A DNA stretch of 64,000 nt from Pisaster brevispinus. Lineage: Eukaryota; Echinodermata; Asteroidea; Forcipulatida; Asteriidae. Location: NCBI GenBank assembly GCA_023634235.1, contig JAMKCF010000018.1:595195-659194 (forward strand), in the 5' to 3' direction. The notes under the pieces are model-generated. The model saw only the letters and a list, made by a program, of their open reading frames with translations, was not told the DNA's origin and did not search any database. Position 1 is the first letter of the stretch. The number at the start of each line of letters is the position of its first letter. A program made the translations under genes and the position numbers. Shown piece after piece: positions 45,701 to 55,009 of the stretch.

Positions 45701-48700
45701 TTGAGTTTCAAGCGCTAGAACGCTTGGCCTCGACAGGCCATAAAACTTGTTTGACAAGTGTTTTGCTGTTAAGCATGCTAAGCAAAAATAACTGGTTCAA
45801 TAAACTATTGTATACTGTAAGAACTCACCATAATTGAAAATCCGATGACCACACATGCAGATCACAAGCCCGCCCAGTCCAGTGAATGTCGCTATCAATA
45901 TGACTCCAAAATCAACTGTGTCAAAATACATCAAACAAACAAGAACATGACACTAACTTTTCAAAAAAGAAACAGACAAAACAAAATAAGAAATCAGCAA
46001 CATTGACAACAAGGTCTTGTTTGTCCCATCAAAGTCAACTCTGGCCTCAATGCTTAACACATGCAATATGAGACTCGACAGCAAGATTTTAATTATTTAT
46101 AAAACACCATTATTTCTTGCAAAACAGTGAAAATAGTGGATAATGAAATGTGCCTTTGGAATTGCTACAACTGTTCAAAGAGTTGTGAGCTTCAGGGTTT
46201 TGTTAACATTTGTACCAGCCTCCTGCTTGTCTTTATTATGGTACAAACTTTTTTAAGCAAGGTTTGTTGTTGTATATTTAGTAACATCTGAGGAGAAGTA
46301 AATCTCTTTGGTTTTCCGTTTTAAAATTCAACCTTGATGCATATCTGTCAGGTTTTGTTTGTTTTTTCTGAAACATTTTAAGCTGAAGTGACTCCTGACT
46401 CAGAATTGGACTTGACAATCGACTTAGAATTAGACTTGACTCATGACTCATGACTCGAACTGAGACTCAACCATTGAGACTCATGACTCGGACTTGGTCT
46501 TGACTCAAATGACTCAGGACTTGGACTGGTACTCGGCCTTTGCAACTTAAGACTCGGGACTCGGACTCATACTCGAGGATTGAGGGCTTGACACTGAGGA
46601 CTCATGACTCATTCTCGGGGTTGAGGACTTGAATACAAGAGTGCCTCTTACCATCATCGGTGCAGTCAATAGTATCCTTTTGGAGGTCACAGGAGTAGAT
46701 GATCGCTGGGACATACACTCCCTGAATCGCATACAATGGGTCAGTGACTACCAGGTTATAGATGGCACCTCGTGTACGATAATTGACCTGGGAGAACTCC
46801 GTCATATCCTTCCCTTTGTACGTTTTGATCTGTAATTAGTAAAAGAAATCAATGTATGGCTCAGTACATCCAAGACCGTATCCAGCTTTTTCATATAGCA
46901 AAAAGTAATTAACTTGGAGTTGAACGAAGAAAAATTGACTAGAGTGGGATTTGAACCAATGACCTCCGGATTAACATGCCAATGCTCTTCGGCATAGATG
47001 GCACAGCTCCAGCCCTAGCTACATGTATCTAGCCCTATGCACAACTATCTTGCCCTAATGTTGGCGGTCTCCCTACTTTGTCAATATATTTGTTCAGGGG
47101 TACCAGTCAGAAGCCATACAAACTGTAACTGCCGCGCAGCCACAGATCACACCCAAGTTTACGATAATAATAATAATAATAGTGGCTTCTTATATAGCGC
47201 TCAAATCCGTCACTCAGTGACGCTCATGGCGCTTCAACATTATTTCCCCTGGTCACTGGACCATTTATTTCATTCCTTAAACCATCTCAGCTCCCTTGGG
47301 AGTATACAGCCTGTGCTGCCAAGTATGTAGCGCACTAAGCTAAAACAATCACAAGAACCATCTCTGCCCTCACAGGTACCCATTTACCCCTGGGTGATGA
47401 GAAGCACTTATAGTTAAGTGTCTTGCTCAAGGACACAAGTGTCATGACCGGGATTCGAACCCACACCCTGTTGACTCAGCCACCAGAACTTGAGTCCGAT
47501 GCTCTAACCGCTCGGCCATGACACGCTACAACCTGGGAAGCAGCAGCAGAGGGATCACCTTAAGGGGATGCAACTTTTTTATTTTAAATATGAAGTGATA
47601 AACCACAAGGGAAACTGACTGAGTCAATCTTAAATAATGTGGGGTTGAACAAAGAAAAATTGACTAAGAGCAGGATTGAACCAATGCCCTCCAGTCAGTA
47701 CAAAAAGTAGTTAGACTGAACATGTTTTGTGCACACTGAATGCTAATACTGATTAGCAAACGATGGTGAGAATTGGCCCTGCAATAAATACTGCCCTTGC
47801 CTTATATTGCACAAGGATGCATATTGCCCCTGTAATGCATATTGGCCTTGTGATGAATATTGGCTCTGCCTTGGATAATGACCTTGCCTTGGATAATGAC
47901 CTTGCCTTGTAAGAATGTTTATATTGCCCCCATAATTCTGGTTGACCTTGTGGTGAATATTGGCCCTACAGAGTAGACTGTCTTCAGAGTGAGTTCTGTT
48001 TTGTAACCGGCAAAAGTGGATATAAACCCACGGCAAGCATTTACCTTTTGGCCATTCTTTAAGACGTTCTGCACTGTGGACATCTTGTACATCTCCGTGA
48101 ACAGATTGTCTTCGTTCAGCTGCAGCGAGCCAAGGTTTAAGATGTACAGATCGTAAGTCAACCGAAACCTCTCTGATTTGTCTCCAGAGTCACATGACGG
48201 AGGGGCTTCACCCCGAGTCGTGCCAACGTTTGCCGGGGCAAACTTCAAGAGGGTGATGTTCATCGCAGAAGTGTTGCTGAGATGGAGGTTGGGGTCATTC
48301 TCCAGATCAAACTCTTGATTACACGCTCCAGGGATCGGTGCTGGATACAAAAGTTGAAAATTTCACATACATCTTTTATAAAGTAAAAATAAAAAAATAA
48401 TATAAATTTGCATCGGCCTTAATTCGCGGGTATAAGCATGCAATTTGGGCATATCTACAAATATGCTAGATTAAGTGCTTTGGGAGAACCTTGCTCTCAG
48501 AATAACTAACCTGAGAAGCTGTGGTTTGTCGTATCCTGGAGTAAGTACGGCTGGGCCAACAGCTGAATCTGCGCAGTATCATTGAATGACAACAGCAAGT
48601 ACCACTCCACCCAGGTATCCACAACCCCATGCATGCCAAGGATCTGTACTAAACCTACACTGGAACTGGAGCTGTTGATGGCTTGATCAAGCGTTGGTTC

Positions 48701-51700
48701 AGGATTCAGCGAGACTTGGAGGGGTATGTTCGGTATTTGGACGGTGAACAAGATGTACGTTGTGATGGGACTGATAAAGTCTGACCGGACGCGAATGCTG
48801 GTTTGCGGCGGGAGGTCGCACAGGGTCGGCTTTGATAAATTGAGATGTAGGATGCCCTCTTTGGAAAGTTCGCACACAGCTGTGGAGAGAGATATAGTGA
48901 ATAATACAAAAAATTATAAGATTCTTCTTAAAATGACCAGTCAATATTGCCATAGTATTGTGAATCACATATTGATTAGCAATTAAGGCCTACATCAAGT
49001 GTCGTGTACTACATTGGTAATTGTCAAAAACCAGTTCGCATCAAGTGAACCAACATGATGTATGAAATTATAACAAACCTAGGAAAATTTAAGATCAATC
49101 AGTCATCGAAGAAAACAGTTACATACATCTTGTAACACCTAAATATATATATTTTCACTGTTTTTCAAATGTCAGGTTTGGGACTCAGAAGATAAAAAAT
49201 TCTTGTTTTTCTAATTTCTCAAAAACTTTAGCTTTTCAAAGTAAAAGTATTTCAATGGAAGTTTTCAACCATGACTGCTACCGGCCTACTAAAGTCATGT
49301 GCAAATATGTTACCGTATAAATATTTGTAACCTTACCCATGTTGTGAAAACCCTTTTCAGTAATACAGAATTGATGATTTTAAAAAACATTACGTTAAAA
49401 CTGTTAAGGTCCTCCAGAGAAATATTTCCATCTGAAAGCTCACTGATTCTAAAGTTCATACCAGTACCAATCCTCCAGAGAAATATTTCCATCTGAAAGC
49501 TCACTGATTCTAAAGTTCCTACCAGTACCAATCCTCCAGAGCTACATGTAAGTTTCCATCTGAAAGCTTACTAATTCTTAATTTCATACCAGCACCAAAC
49601 CTCCAGAGAAATATTTCTGTCAGCAAATAAAACAGACTACAAAAATCATGGTTGAGATAATTATAACCCTCCATCCTCTCTGAAACAGTCGCAGACTGCT
49701 ACAGGGTTACAAAGTACAGCGACTGCAGCATGGAGGAATACGATGATTGCAAAATCAATGCTTTTACTTTCGATACGCACTGTTGAAATAAGTCGCATGC
49801 ACATTCTTTTTGCAAACAACCTTTATAGTTTTGGTTGTTGATTGAACTGAGAGTAAAACACTACATTGTGTGCATGTACTTGATAAAATGTTCACATCCT
49901 GCATTTCTCTAACTAGAGGGTTTCTTTTTTTTTCATCATCACGAGGAACAAGAAATCAATGTCATGATCATGTCCATAAGATAATTTTAAAAATAATAAT
50001 AAAGTTCATAATTAAAGTGCAGTTATTTTTTAATCTTTTTTGTCATACATGTACATGTACATGTACATGTAATCAGTATGATCCTGACCAACATGACTGA
50101 GGCAATAAAAATTGGTAGGGTGAGGTTATAGATTGGATATTACTCAACAATTTAATAAAAACTTCCTCGGTAAGAAGCACTGCAGCTGTTGATAGTATAA
50201 GTACATGTAGGCCTCCTTTCCTACAAGAAAGAAACTATTGTTCACCCAAAAAACTTTGGATCTGAGAAACAATTCATGCATGAATCCTTTCTCATATTTC
50301 TGAGGGTTGGTGTCCGTTCGCAAATGCTGCAGTCAGCGATGTGGACATCATCATTGGTACCCGTTGTCACCTCGCTATACGTGGATGGGTTCTACGTTCT
50401 TGTGAAAATGCCGTGACAGTTTTTTGTTGTTTTCTCAACAACAGTTAGTAGACACTGAAAATGTCATTACTATGGGACTCTTATTGGATCATTCTTTCAT
50501 TCATGTTATTGCCTATAAGTCAGCAATTTGTTGACAAAAACCAAATTGATGTTTTAAATTTCTACCCCTTTAAAAATAAATTATCAATGTACAAAATAAT
50601 TGAAACTGTTTGGTGTTCCTGAAGCATTCAACATTGGTCATTGTTGTTGGAAGCATATCTCCATGGTGGAACATCAGTGATACTGATAGATGGTGATATC
50701 CCAATCAAATGTTATCTGATAATCGCTCATCAAGAGGATATTTAGCAAAAACTTTGATAACATTTCCTTTCCAAGAACAATCAGAGACTGGAATCGCCTC
50801 CCACCTAACATCATTGATGGCACCCATCTATCGCACTCTACATTAAGAAAATTTATGCTGAAAGTTCTCTGCCCTTTAATGGGGAGAAATAAATCACCAC
50901 CCTCACCCCTTGTGATGTGCAAACCAAACTAAGTTACCCCAGCCCTGGTAGGACGTCAATGGTGTTGCACTACACTGACGCCCTGGGTATAAAGCTTCTC
51001 TACCATGCGAACAAAATTTGGACTAATGTTTTTTTCTTCATATTTTAACCTGATTTAAGAAACTGAAATTCTGTTCATATTCTTCATGGCCATAACTACT
51101 CTGTTGAGGTGTCCAAAAATAACAAATATATCCATATGGATGATATTATTCCAGAAAAATAATCGCAGATCCACGCTCGAACATTTTAAAGTAACATGTA
51201 CCGATTGACGAGAGAGAGCACGTGTGCGCATGTGCGAAATGCATAGCAACTCCATTGACTTCTGGGCCAAGGCGCCTTGTAGCACGAACGAATGTAGTCT
51301 TGGTGTAAGGCTTCGTTTTTGATTTGTAACAATATTCCCCAGCGAGATGGCACTATCATTTGCAGGTGGTTCGTTTAGAGCCCTCTCGCGGGGAAATTAT
51401 GACAAATCAAAACAAGAGGAATCTTGCACCAGACTAGAACAAGTGTGACGAACTTGCTATGGCTGCGCTTGCGTGCGAGTATTCATAAACGGAGTAAGAA
51501 CAGAAAGTTACAACAGAGACATCAATTTCCATTTTGTTTTCCAAATAATGTCACCAAACCCAAGGTTACAATTAACAATTCTGGGAGTTCAGGACACAAG
51601 GAATATGTGAACGAAGTTTCAGCTTCAGATATAAATATGAAAAATGCTGGTTATAATTTTGTTTGCAATGGTACGGGACCTTTTATTCATGCCCTGAACT

Positions 51701-52119
51701 CCATCACGTTGCATGCAAAGGAGGAGTCTAACCTGGGCTAAAAAAAGTTAAAAAGTTACCAATTCAGTTGCAAAGTTGGTGTGATGTTTTCACTAGGAAT
51801 AGGATGCTTTGCCGACTATATAATTCAGATTCAGAATCAAATATAGTGATAGTGCAACCATGGAGGAAGGAATTTGAATTCAAAACCATGGAATCGAAAG
51901 TATCATTTAATATTATTAGAACACTAACAATAACAAAATACTTCACACTCGTGACTGGTGTGACTGGGGTTGACCTGTTGACTGATGACGAAAGGTAAAC
52001 AAATTATTTTTCTACCGTGTTTGGGTATTTTTACACAGAAACCTACCGTTATCTTCAGCAAACACCACAGCAACTTGAACAATAAGAAGAACGCACCAAA
52101 ATGATGAATGGATCTCCAT
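39531..52119 (-). CDS. TM7SF3: TM7SF3 orthologue (seven-pass transmembrane protein), complete
   Basis: Ten coding exons: 52119-52047, 48879-48511, 48340-48045, 46829-46652, 45915-45829, 45220-45140, 44567-44412, 42415-42318, 40110-39948, 39757-39531. The total is 1728 nt, 575 aa plus stop, against about 570 aa in human. Order: signal peptide (1-21, VLLIVQVAVVFAED), a large luminal/extracellular domain (22-305) with NxS/T sites, the family block GACNQEFDLENDPNLHL...FAPANVG..RGEAPPSCDSG (about 152-200), then seven hydrophobic segments (about 307-518). Exon 5 has the conserved CGHRIFNY, exon 7 LTAV..GLIGG and LWWRFG, and exon 8 NLTTFHSNAVFG. The tail ends ENSPLLGDQVS (human ends in a similar TPLLL motif). 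Vertebrate TM7SF3 is p53-inducible and reported to protect cells from stress-induced apoptosis and to modulate the unfolded protein response; its mechanism is poorly known. The start has a strong context (AAAATGG). Confidence 0.96.
39948..40110 (-). CDS. TM7SF3: TM7SF3 coding exon 9 (TM6)
   Basis: 163 nt. The acceptor is TAAATTTTAG and the donor GTGCGT. It encodes LSMVSTAVWGSYLVCTSISY...YLIYNVLRRAT...QFEII, matching human CGVIGSYSVVLAIDSY and LNVLKRAL. Confidence 0.93.
40276..40680. repeat. 62-bp minisatellite, about 6.5 units
   Basis: The unit begins CTAGTCGGCCACCCTAGTAC, then TCGTCAGTACTTGATACTTG and TACATGTACTTGTACTCAAG-TA. It is very homogeneous, and the penultimate unit lacks about 8 bp. 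It lies in TM7SF3 intron 8. Confidence 0.97.
40854..41429. repeat. 34-bp minisatellite, 17 units
   Basis: The unit reads AGATACAACGTTTTGCATGG then ACCATTTTCCAGCA, with two main variable positions (ACGTT/ATGTT, TTTGC/TATGC). The unit has no stop codon in any plus-strand frame, so all three frames stay open throughout. It is within TM7SF3 intron 8 and is not coding. Confidence 0.97.
41497..41862 (-). mobile_element. SINE-1, near full-length
   Basis: Read on the minus strand it starts with a tRNA-like head (TCATGGCCGAGCGATTGGGA with B-box GGGTTCGAGTCCTGG), then CTTGTGTCCTTGAGCAAGTT, and ends in an ATT/ATA-rich tail. It has the organisation of a tRNA-derived SINE (Leu/Ser-type head). It lies in TM7SF3 intron 8. 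Confidence 0.75.
42318..42415 (-). CDS. TM7SF3: TM7SF3 coding exon 8 (TM5)
   Basis: 98 nt. The acceptor is CTCCTTAG and the donor GTAAGA. It encodes NLTTFHSNAVFGLSFVCGVL and IVPVGFLFFPKA, matching human NLKIFHDDGVFWVTF. Confidence 0.93.
42640..42825 (-). mobile_element. SINE-1, tail half, interrupted by minisatellite
   Basis: TTGGCACAATCTGCAGCCAA, GTACTAGGTTCTTTTTCATG, TTAGGTCCCATCTAAAGG and AATAGTTAAGTGTTTTGCT match the SINE-1 copy at 44085-44335. The match stops where the 17/22-bp array begins. Confidence 0.7.
42825..43904. repeat. 17/22-bp minisatellite, about 1.1 kb
   Basis: Units are CTGGGGCACAAGACTGA (17 bp) and CTGGGGCACAAGACTGTCCAGA (22 bp; also TCGAGA, TTAAGA variants), arranged irregularly and partly in a repeated higher-order pattern (22-22-17-17 blocks). 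The last third is mostly the TCGAGA form. Long minus-strand Cys/Pro/Ser/Val ORFs are artefacts. It lies in TM7SF3 intron 7. Confidence 0.95.
44085..44335 (-). mobile_element. SINE-1 copy
   Basis: Minus orientation. The head is GTGTTGTGGCTGAGTGGTCA and GGGTTCGAGTCCCGGTCATG, then TCCTTAAGCAAGACACTTAA and TTTCGATGGGACATAAAG. It lies in TM7SF3 intron 7, 75 bp from exon 7. Confidence 0.75.
44412..44567 (-). CDS. TM7SF3: TM7SF3 coding exon 7 (TM3-TM4)
   Basis: 156 nt. The acceptor is TTACCATTAG and the donor GTAAGA. It encodes LTAVALCFGLIGG...FVLWWRFGKY...FSALVFFITPL. An alternative AG 18 nt downstream was rejected because the longer form keeps the conserved LTAV. Confidence 0.93.
44663..44674. 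repeat. Poly-G tract, 12 nt
   Basis: A homopolymer run in TM7SF3 intron 6. Confidence 0.9.
45140..45220 (-). CDS. TM7SF3: TM7SF3 coding exon 6 (TM2)
   Basis: 81 nt. The acceptor is TCTGCAG and the donor GTAAGT. It encodes IFFFGFVPFFIGFFMIFGAL and VPMTPF, matching human ELFFIGFIIMGFFF...LTPI. Confidence 0.93.
45470..45740 (-). mobile_element. SINE-1 copy
   Basis: Minus orientation. The head is CTGTCGAGGCCAAGCGTTCT and GTTCGAATCCCACTCGTGAC, then TTGTCCTTGAGCAAGATCTT and GGACCCAGGAGAAAATGG. The tail is degenerate. It lies in TM7SF3 intron 5. Confidence 0.7.
45829..45915 (-). CDS. TM7SF3: TM7SF3 coding exon 5 (TM1)
   Basis: 87 nt. The acceptor is TTTGACACAG and the donor GTGAGT. It encodes the first membrane segment (DFGVILIATFTGLGGLVICM) and CGHRIFNY, equivalent to human FFGHRFWKTE. 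Confidence 0.93.
46378..46630. repeat. GACTC/CATGA-rich degenerate simple repeat
   Basis: Irregular repeats of GACTCATGACTCGGACTTGG type over about 250 bp end 20-30 bp before the donor of TM7SF3 exon 4. Confidence 0.8.
46652..46829 (-). CDS. TM7SF3: TM7SF3 coding exon 4
   Basis: 178 nt. The acceptor is TAATTACAG and the donor GTAAGA. It encodes IKTYKGKD...GAIYNLVVTDPLYAIQGVYV-PA, aligned with human GVIYNVIVWDPF...AAYIPA, and ends in a cysteine-containing stretch before TM1. Confidence 0.94.
46905..47000 (-). mobile_element. SINE-2 copy, partial
   Basis: On the minus strand it has GGTTCAAATCCCACTCTAGT followed by CAATTTTTCTTCGTTCAACT. The same junction occurs at 55296-55410, and a tail-only remnant at 47641-47700. 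Confidence 0.6.
47160..47526 (-). mobile_element. SINE-1, full-length
   Basis: Minus orientation. The head is TCATGGCCGAGCGGTTAGAG (A box) and GTGGGTTCGAATCCCGGTCA (B box), then TGTCCTTGAGCAAGACACTT, CCAGGGGTAAATGGGTACC, GAGCGCTATATAAGAAGCCA and an (ATT)n tail at 47165-47180. It is the best preserved copy and defines the family. It lies in TM7SF3 intron 3. Confidence 0.85.
48045..48340 (-). CDS. TM7SF3: TM7SF3 coding exon 3
   Basis: 296 nt. The acceptor is TATCCAG and the donor GTAAAT. It contains the most diagnostic block of the family (PGACNQEFDLENDPN, KFAPANVGTTRG, PPSCDSG). Confidence 0.95.
48511..48879 (-). CDS. TM7SF3: TM7SF3 coding exon 2
   Basis: 369 nt. The acceptor is TCTCTCCACAG and the donor GTTAGT. 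It encodes the first part of the extracytoplasmic domain (VCELSKEGILHLNLSK to TTNHSFSG) with potential N-glycosylation at NLS, NSS, NDT and NHS. Confidence 0.93.
49411..49619. repeat. 61-bp tandem repeat, about 3.3 units
   Basis: Units start with CCTCCAGAGAAATATTTCCA at 49411, 49472, 49533 and 49600. They continue TCTGAAAGCTCACTGATTCT and AAAGTTCATACCAGTACC-AAT. The third unit has a small insertion (GCTACATGTAAG). Confidence 0.92.
50041..50075. repeat. (GTACAT)n microsatellite
   Basis: CATACATGTACATGTACATG and following repeats, a short alternating self-complementary tract in TM7SF3 intron 1. Confidence 0.85.
50131..50465 (+). mobile_element. fam-A repeat copy
   Basis: It runs from about GATTGGATATTACTC through AGCACTGCAGCTGTTGATAG and the ATGCAT-centred hairpin (AATTCATGCATGAATCCTTT) to CTCAACAACAGTTAGTAGAC. 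It is one of the longest copies. Confidence 0.7.
50680..51000 (+). pseudogene. Decayed LINE C-terminus
   Basis: The plus-strand reading FPRTIRDWNRLPPNIIDGTH matches the near-C-terminal FxPRTIxDWNxLP motif of non-LTR retrotransposon polyproteins, followed by a short LRKF segment and a stop. Downstream CCTGGTAGGACGTCAATGGT and CACTGACGCCCTGGG are the typical 3' UTR. It is 5' truncated and inert. Confidence 0.7.
52047..52119 (-). CDS. TM7SF3: TM7SF3 coding exon 1 (signal peptide)
   Basis: 73 nt: MEIHSSFWCVLLIVQVAVVF followed by AEDN and one base. The donor is GTAGGT. A classical cleavable signal peptide with likely cleavage after about residue 21. Confidence 0.88.
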
Positions 52120-52798
52120 TTTGTCCTCGTGAACACCGAAAGTTCTTCAACTTCAAGTACGTATAAGACTCAAAAACATTTAATTTTAGTTTACATTACG
52201 AACGATGCTATTGCTATTGCTATGCTTTTGCTTCCCCTTGATCGTCTCTCCTTCAACAGCAAAGTGCGCCCTCTGTCAAATTTACAGTGCGCCCTCAAGT
52301 TGAAGGTTTTTTTCTAGTCTCTCTTATTCAATAGCTCGCCGACAGCCCGTTGTTTGTTTTTCTGTTTTTGCATCTAATTATTAATTTGTTTTAGTTTTGA
52401 TAAATACTTTGTACGCATATGGCGAGAATGCCAGAAAGACTGGGCAAACCCGTCATCTTTATAGCAATAAGTGTAAATCTGGGTTCTTTTTACATGAATT
52501 AAACACTACACGCAGCGCGGCCTTTTCTCGTCTCTGGTTGTCTCATCAAAATTAATAGCAAACGGAAAAACAGGAGCGCTGAAAAGTGGGCTAACCTTGT
52601 TTCAGAAAATGTCTAACAATAACTACCTGTACATGTTTTAGTAGGATAGAAGTTCCCCCAGAAATGGTGTACCCCTTGTGCCCCCCCCCAACCCCCAAAA
52701 AACACAACAACAACCGTACCTCAAACCCCCAACCCCACCTACGGTTTGTATGCAACCTATGCATATTTCATAGCTTTGATTATGCAGAAACAATAACG

Positions 52799-52945
52799 TT
52801 AACAATTTCCTGCTGAGCAAATTATAAGCATACCAGTCACATACACCAAAATGTGACATGACGTTTTAGCTGGTAACCTTATTCCGCGGTAGGGTTGTCG
52901 TTTTGTGATTAGCTATTTTATGCGCATAAGCAGCTGTATTAAATA
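52799..52945. mobile_element. fam-B copy, decayed
   Basis: It contains AGCAAATTATAAGCATACCA, TAGCTGGTAACCTTATTCC and CATAAGCAGCTGTATTAAAT, the internal and near-terminal motifs of fam-B. The GGGCCC termini have eroded. Confidence 0.5.
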
Positions 52946-53434
52946 TAATCTCATACAAAAGAAATGACAAAACTGACACGAAAGCAGAAAACGACAAGGG
53001 AATCCATTTGTTCCAGAGAAACTCTGTTATATCACTGCTCACCAATAATCATACAAAATAATTAACGTGTGATAGCTTTACTGTTTCTATAATCAATGAT
53101 GTAGCTTGGTCCAAAGGACAGGGGCGGATCAAGGTGAAGTGGGGGCAGTCATTACAGACCTCGAGTATTAAAAGGTAAAAAGGTGAACGATTTGAATAAC
53201 GTAAACACATTGTGTAGATGGATTGCTTGTTCGGCTGAGGCTAGTGTGGGTAATTCGAAAATGTATTTTAAACGAGGGTTATACTTCAATAGGTATTAAG
53301 TCGTACTCCTGGGTGGAGAGAGGCAATTAATGTATAGGCACATGCACATAATAATACCTAAAAGTATACCCTCTAAAACCTATGAGTCAATATTGACCTT
53401 GATCTGAGTACAATGGACCTGACTAAAGTAATTA

Positions 53435-53486
53435 TGGACAACTCATCTTAAAGATGAATCTTAATTCTTTGTGAAATCGGCCCCAG
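53435..53486. mobile_element. fam-C fragment
   Basis: CAACTCATCTTAAAGATGAA then TCTTAATTCTTTGTGAAATC and GGCCCC form one end of the fam-C foldback. Confidence 0.6.
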
Positions 53487-53514
53487 GTCATTTGATATAT
53501 CTTAACTTAGACTC

Positions 53515-53745
53515 GATTCAATTTGACTGTGAGTCGGGTCAATTAGACTCAGCGTCAGGTCAATTTGACTCAGATTCAAGTCCGGTCGATTTGACTCAGA
53601 GTCAGGTCGATTTGAATCAGGGCCAGGTCGATTTGACTCAGAGTCAGATGGATTTGACTCAGAGTCAGGTCGATTTGACTCAGAGTCAGGTCAATTTGGT
53701 TTAGAGTCGTTTAAATTTGATTCAGAGTCAGGTTAATTTGACTAG
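53515..53745. repeat. 21-bp minisatellite, about 11 units
   Basis: The unit is GTCAGGTCGATTTGACTCAG-A with substitutions, clearest at 53580-53700. The seven-codon period yields an ORF (SQVDLTQ repeats) of no evident meaning. Confidence 0.9.
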
Positions 53746-54428
53746 GGTTATAAGTCAATTCGACTCAGAAAAACAAGCCGAACTATCACAGTGCTGGCAC
53801 ACAGGAGGGAGTTTGTGCATTCCGTAGGCATTTCCTGGCAGGCAAGATACGTCACGTTGGATATCATCGCTCGCCCGAAGAAAGATGCAAGAAAGTTACC
53901 GGTAAAAGGGCGTAGTAAAATAGGAAAAATAGGTAAACTGAACGCGAAAGTTTCATCTGTTTCCGCCATTTATAAACCATTAAATTTAGGAATTCAGGGT
54001 CCAATTTTGCACGGGAAGGGCAAGACATGTCTTTAGGGTCATTCTAGTAACAAAAACGTTACAGTATTACCTTATATGTCGGCGCAATGTGGTTTTGTTT
54101 ACGACCAATGTCCAATGTTTAGTTGTACAACGTGACTGATAAAGATTTGCCTCTTCGCGCGTTGAGCCGGTATACACTGGTCTTTACCATAACAGTGCCA
54201 GCAACCGTAACAGTAAACATCTTGTTGGCCTAAACTGGTATTGGCAATATAAAACAACATACAAAAGCTATTACTGTTATACTTTAAAGTTTTGTAAGTG
54301 ACTGGATAAATCGTAGTTAATTTACATTCATTTGTTTTGTTTGTATTTTCTCAGACGTATTTATCAAAGTGATATATCAAACAGTATAAACCGTTAATGT
54401 TGTTTTTCTTCAGCAAAAACGGAAGAAA

Positions 54429-55009
54429 TCACTTTTTACAGACGTACGAGACACTGTCCATGGGATCACCAGGCACGGGAACGAGGGTGATGGACTTGAA
54501 GCCGGCTTTCTCTAGAAAAGGCTTGAAGGATTCGCGACCGAAAGCCGCGCCCAAACCAAGACCGTTGTCCTCGCTCAGAGACTGGGGTAGCGACCCGAAG
54601 AGACTGGTGGTGTACACGAACAACGCCGTCGGCTTCTCCTTGTTGTCCGCTATCCTTGATCTCATATTGCTCTCGATCATCGTGAAAAGTCCGTCCGGCT
54701 TCAGGATGCGATGCACCTCTTGGGCGATGACGTCAGGGCGCGGGGAGTCCCGGATGTTCTGGATGGCGATGACGACGCCAAACTTGTTCGACCAATCGGC
54801 GGGCATCTTAGTCGGCTCGTGAATCTCGTACTTGAGGTTGAATTGTCTGTAAGGGGAGCCGGTATTGATGGCCGGGTCGCCTTGTTTGCCGTCTTTCGTT
54901 GGGCGTGGATTGCTTGTAAGGACACATCGACTATCGGGGAAAGCCCTAGCGAGTTTACGTATTGCAGAGCCAGTATGGCTTGTAATTTCAACCACGTCTG
55001 TTCCTTGTT
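54429..55009 (-). CDS. Methyltransferase-like gene, exon 4 (terminal)
   Basis: 581 nt including TGA. The acceptor is TTTTTGACAG. It encodes the whole Rossmann-like domain from EQGTDVVEITSHTGSA to SVSYVCKK. Confidence 0.9.

Larger units (their letters stand above)
48880..52046 (-). other. TM7SF3: TM7SF3 intron 1
   Basis: 3.2 kb with the 61-bp repeat, a fam-A copy and a LINE remnant listed separately. I saw no further exon. The joined protein is continuous without one. Confidence 0.6.
52120..54428. other. Intergenic region between TM7SF3 and the methyltransferase
   Basis: It must hold the TM7SF3 promoter (directly right of 52119) and the 3' end of the methyltransferase transcript. No TATA box was identified. 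A C-rich tract lies at 52680-52735. The repeats are listed separately. No other gene is seen. Confidence 0.4.

Noticed and set aside
51424..51741. 105-codon plus-strand ORF in TM7SF3 intron 1
   Set aside because: No recognisable family, no splice signals, and on the opposite strand to the host gene; length is unremarkable for this much sequence.
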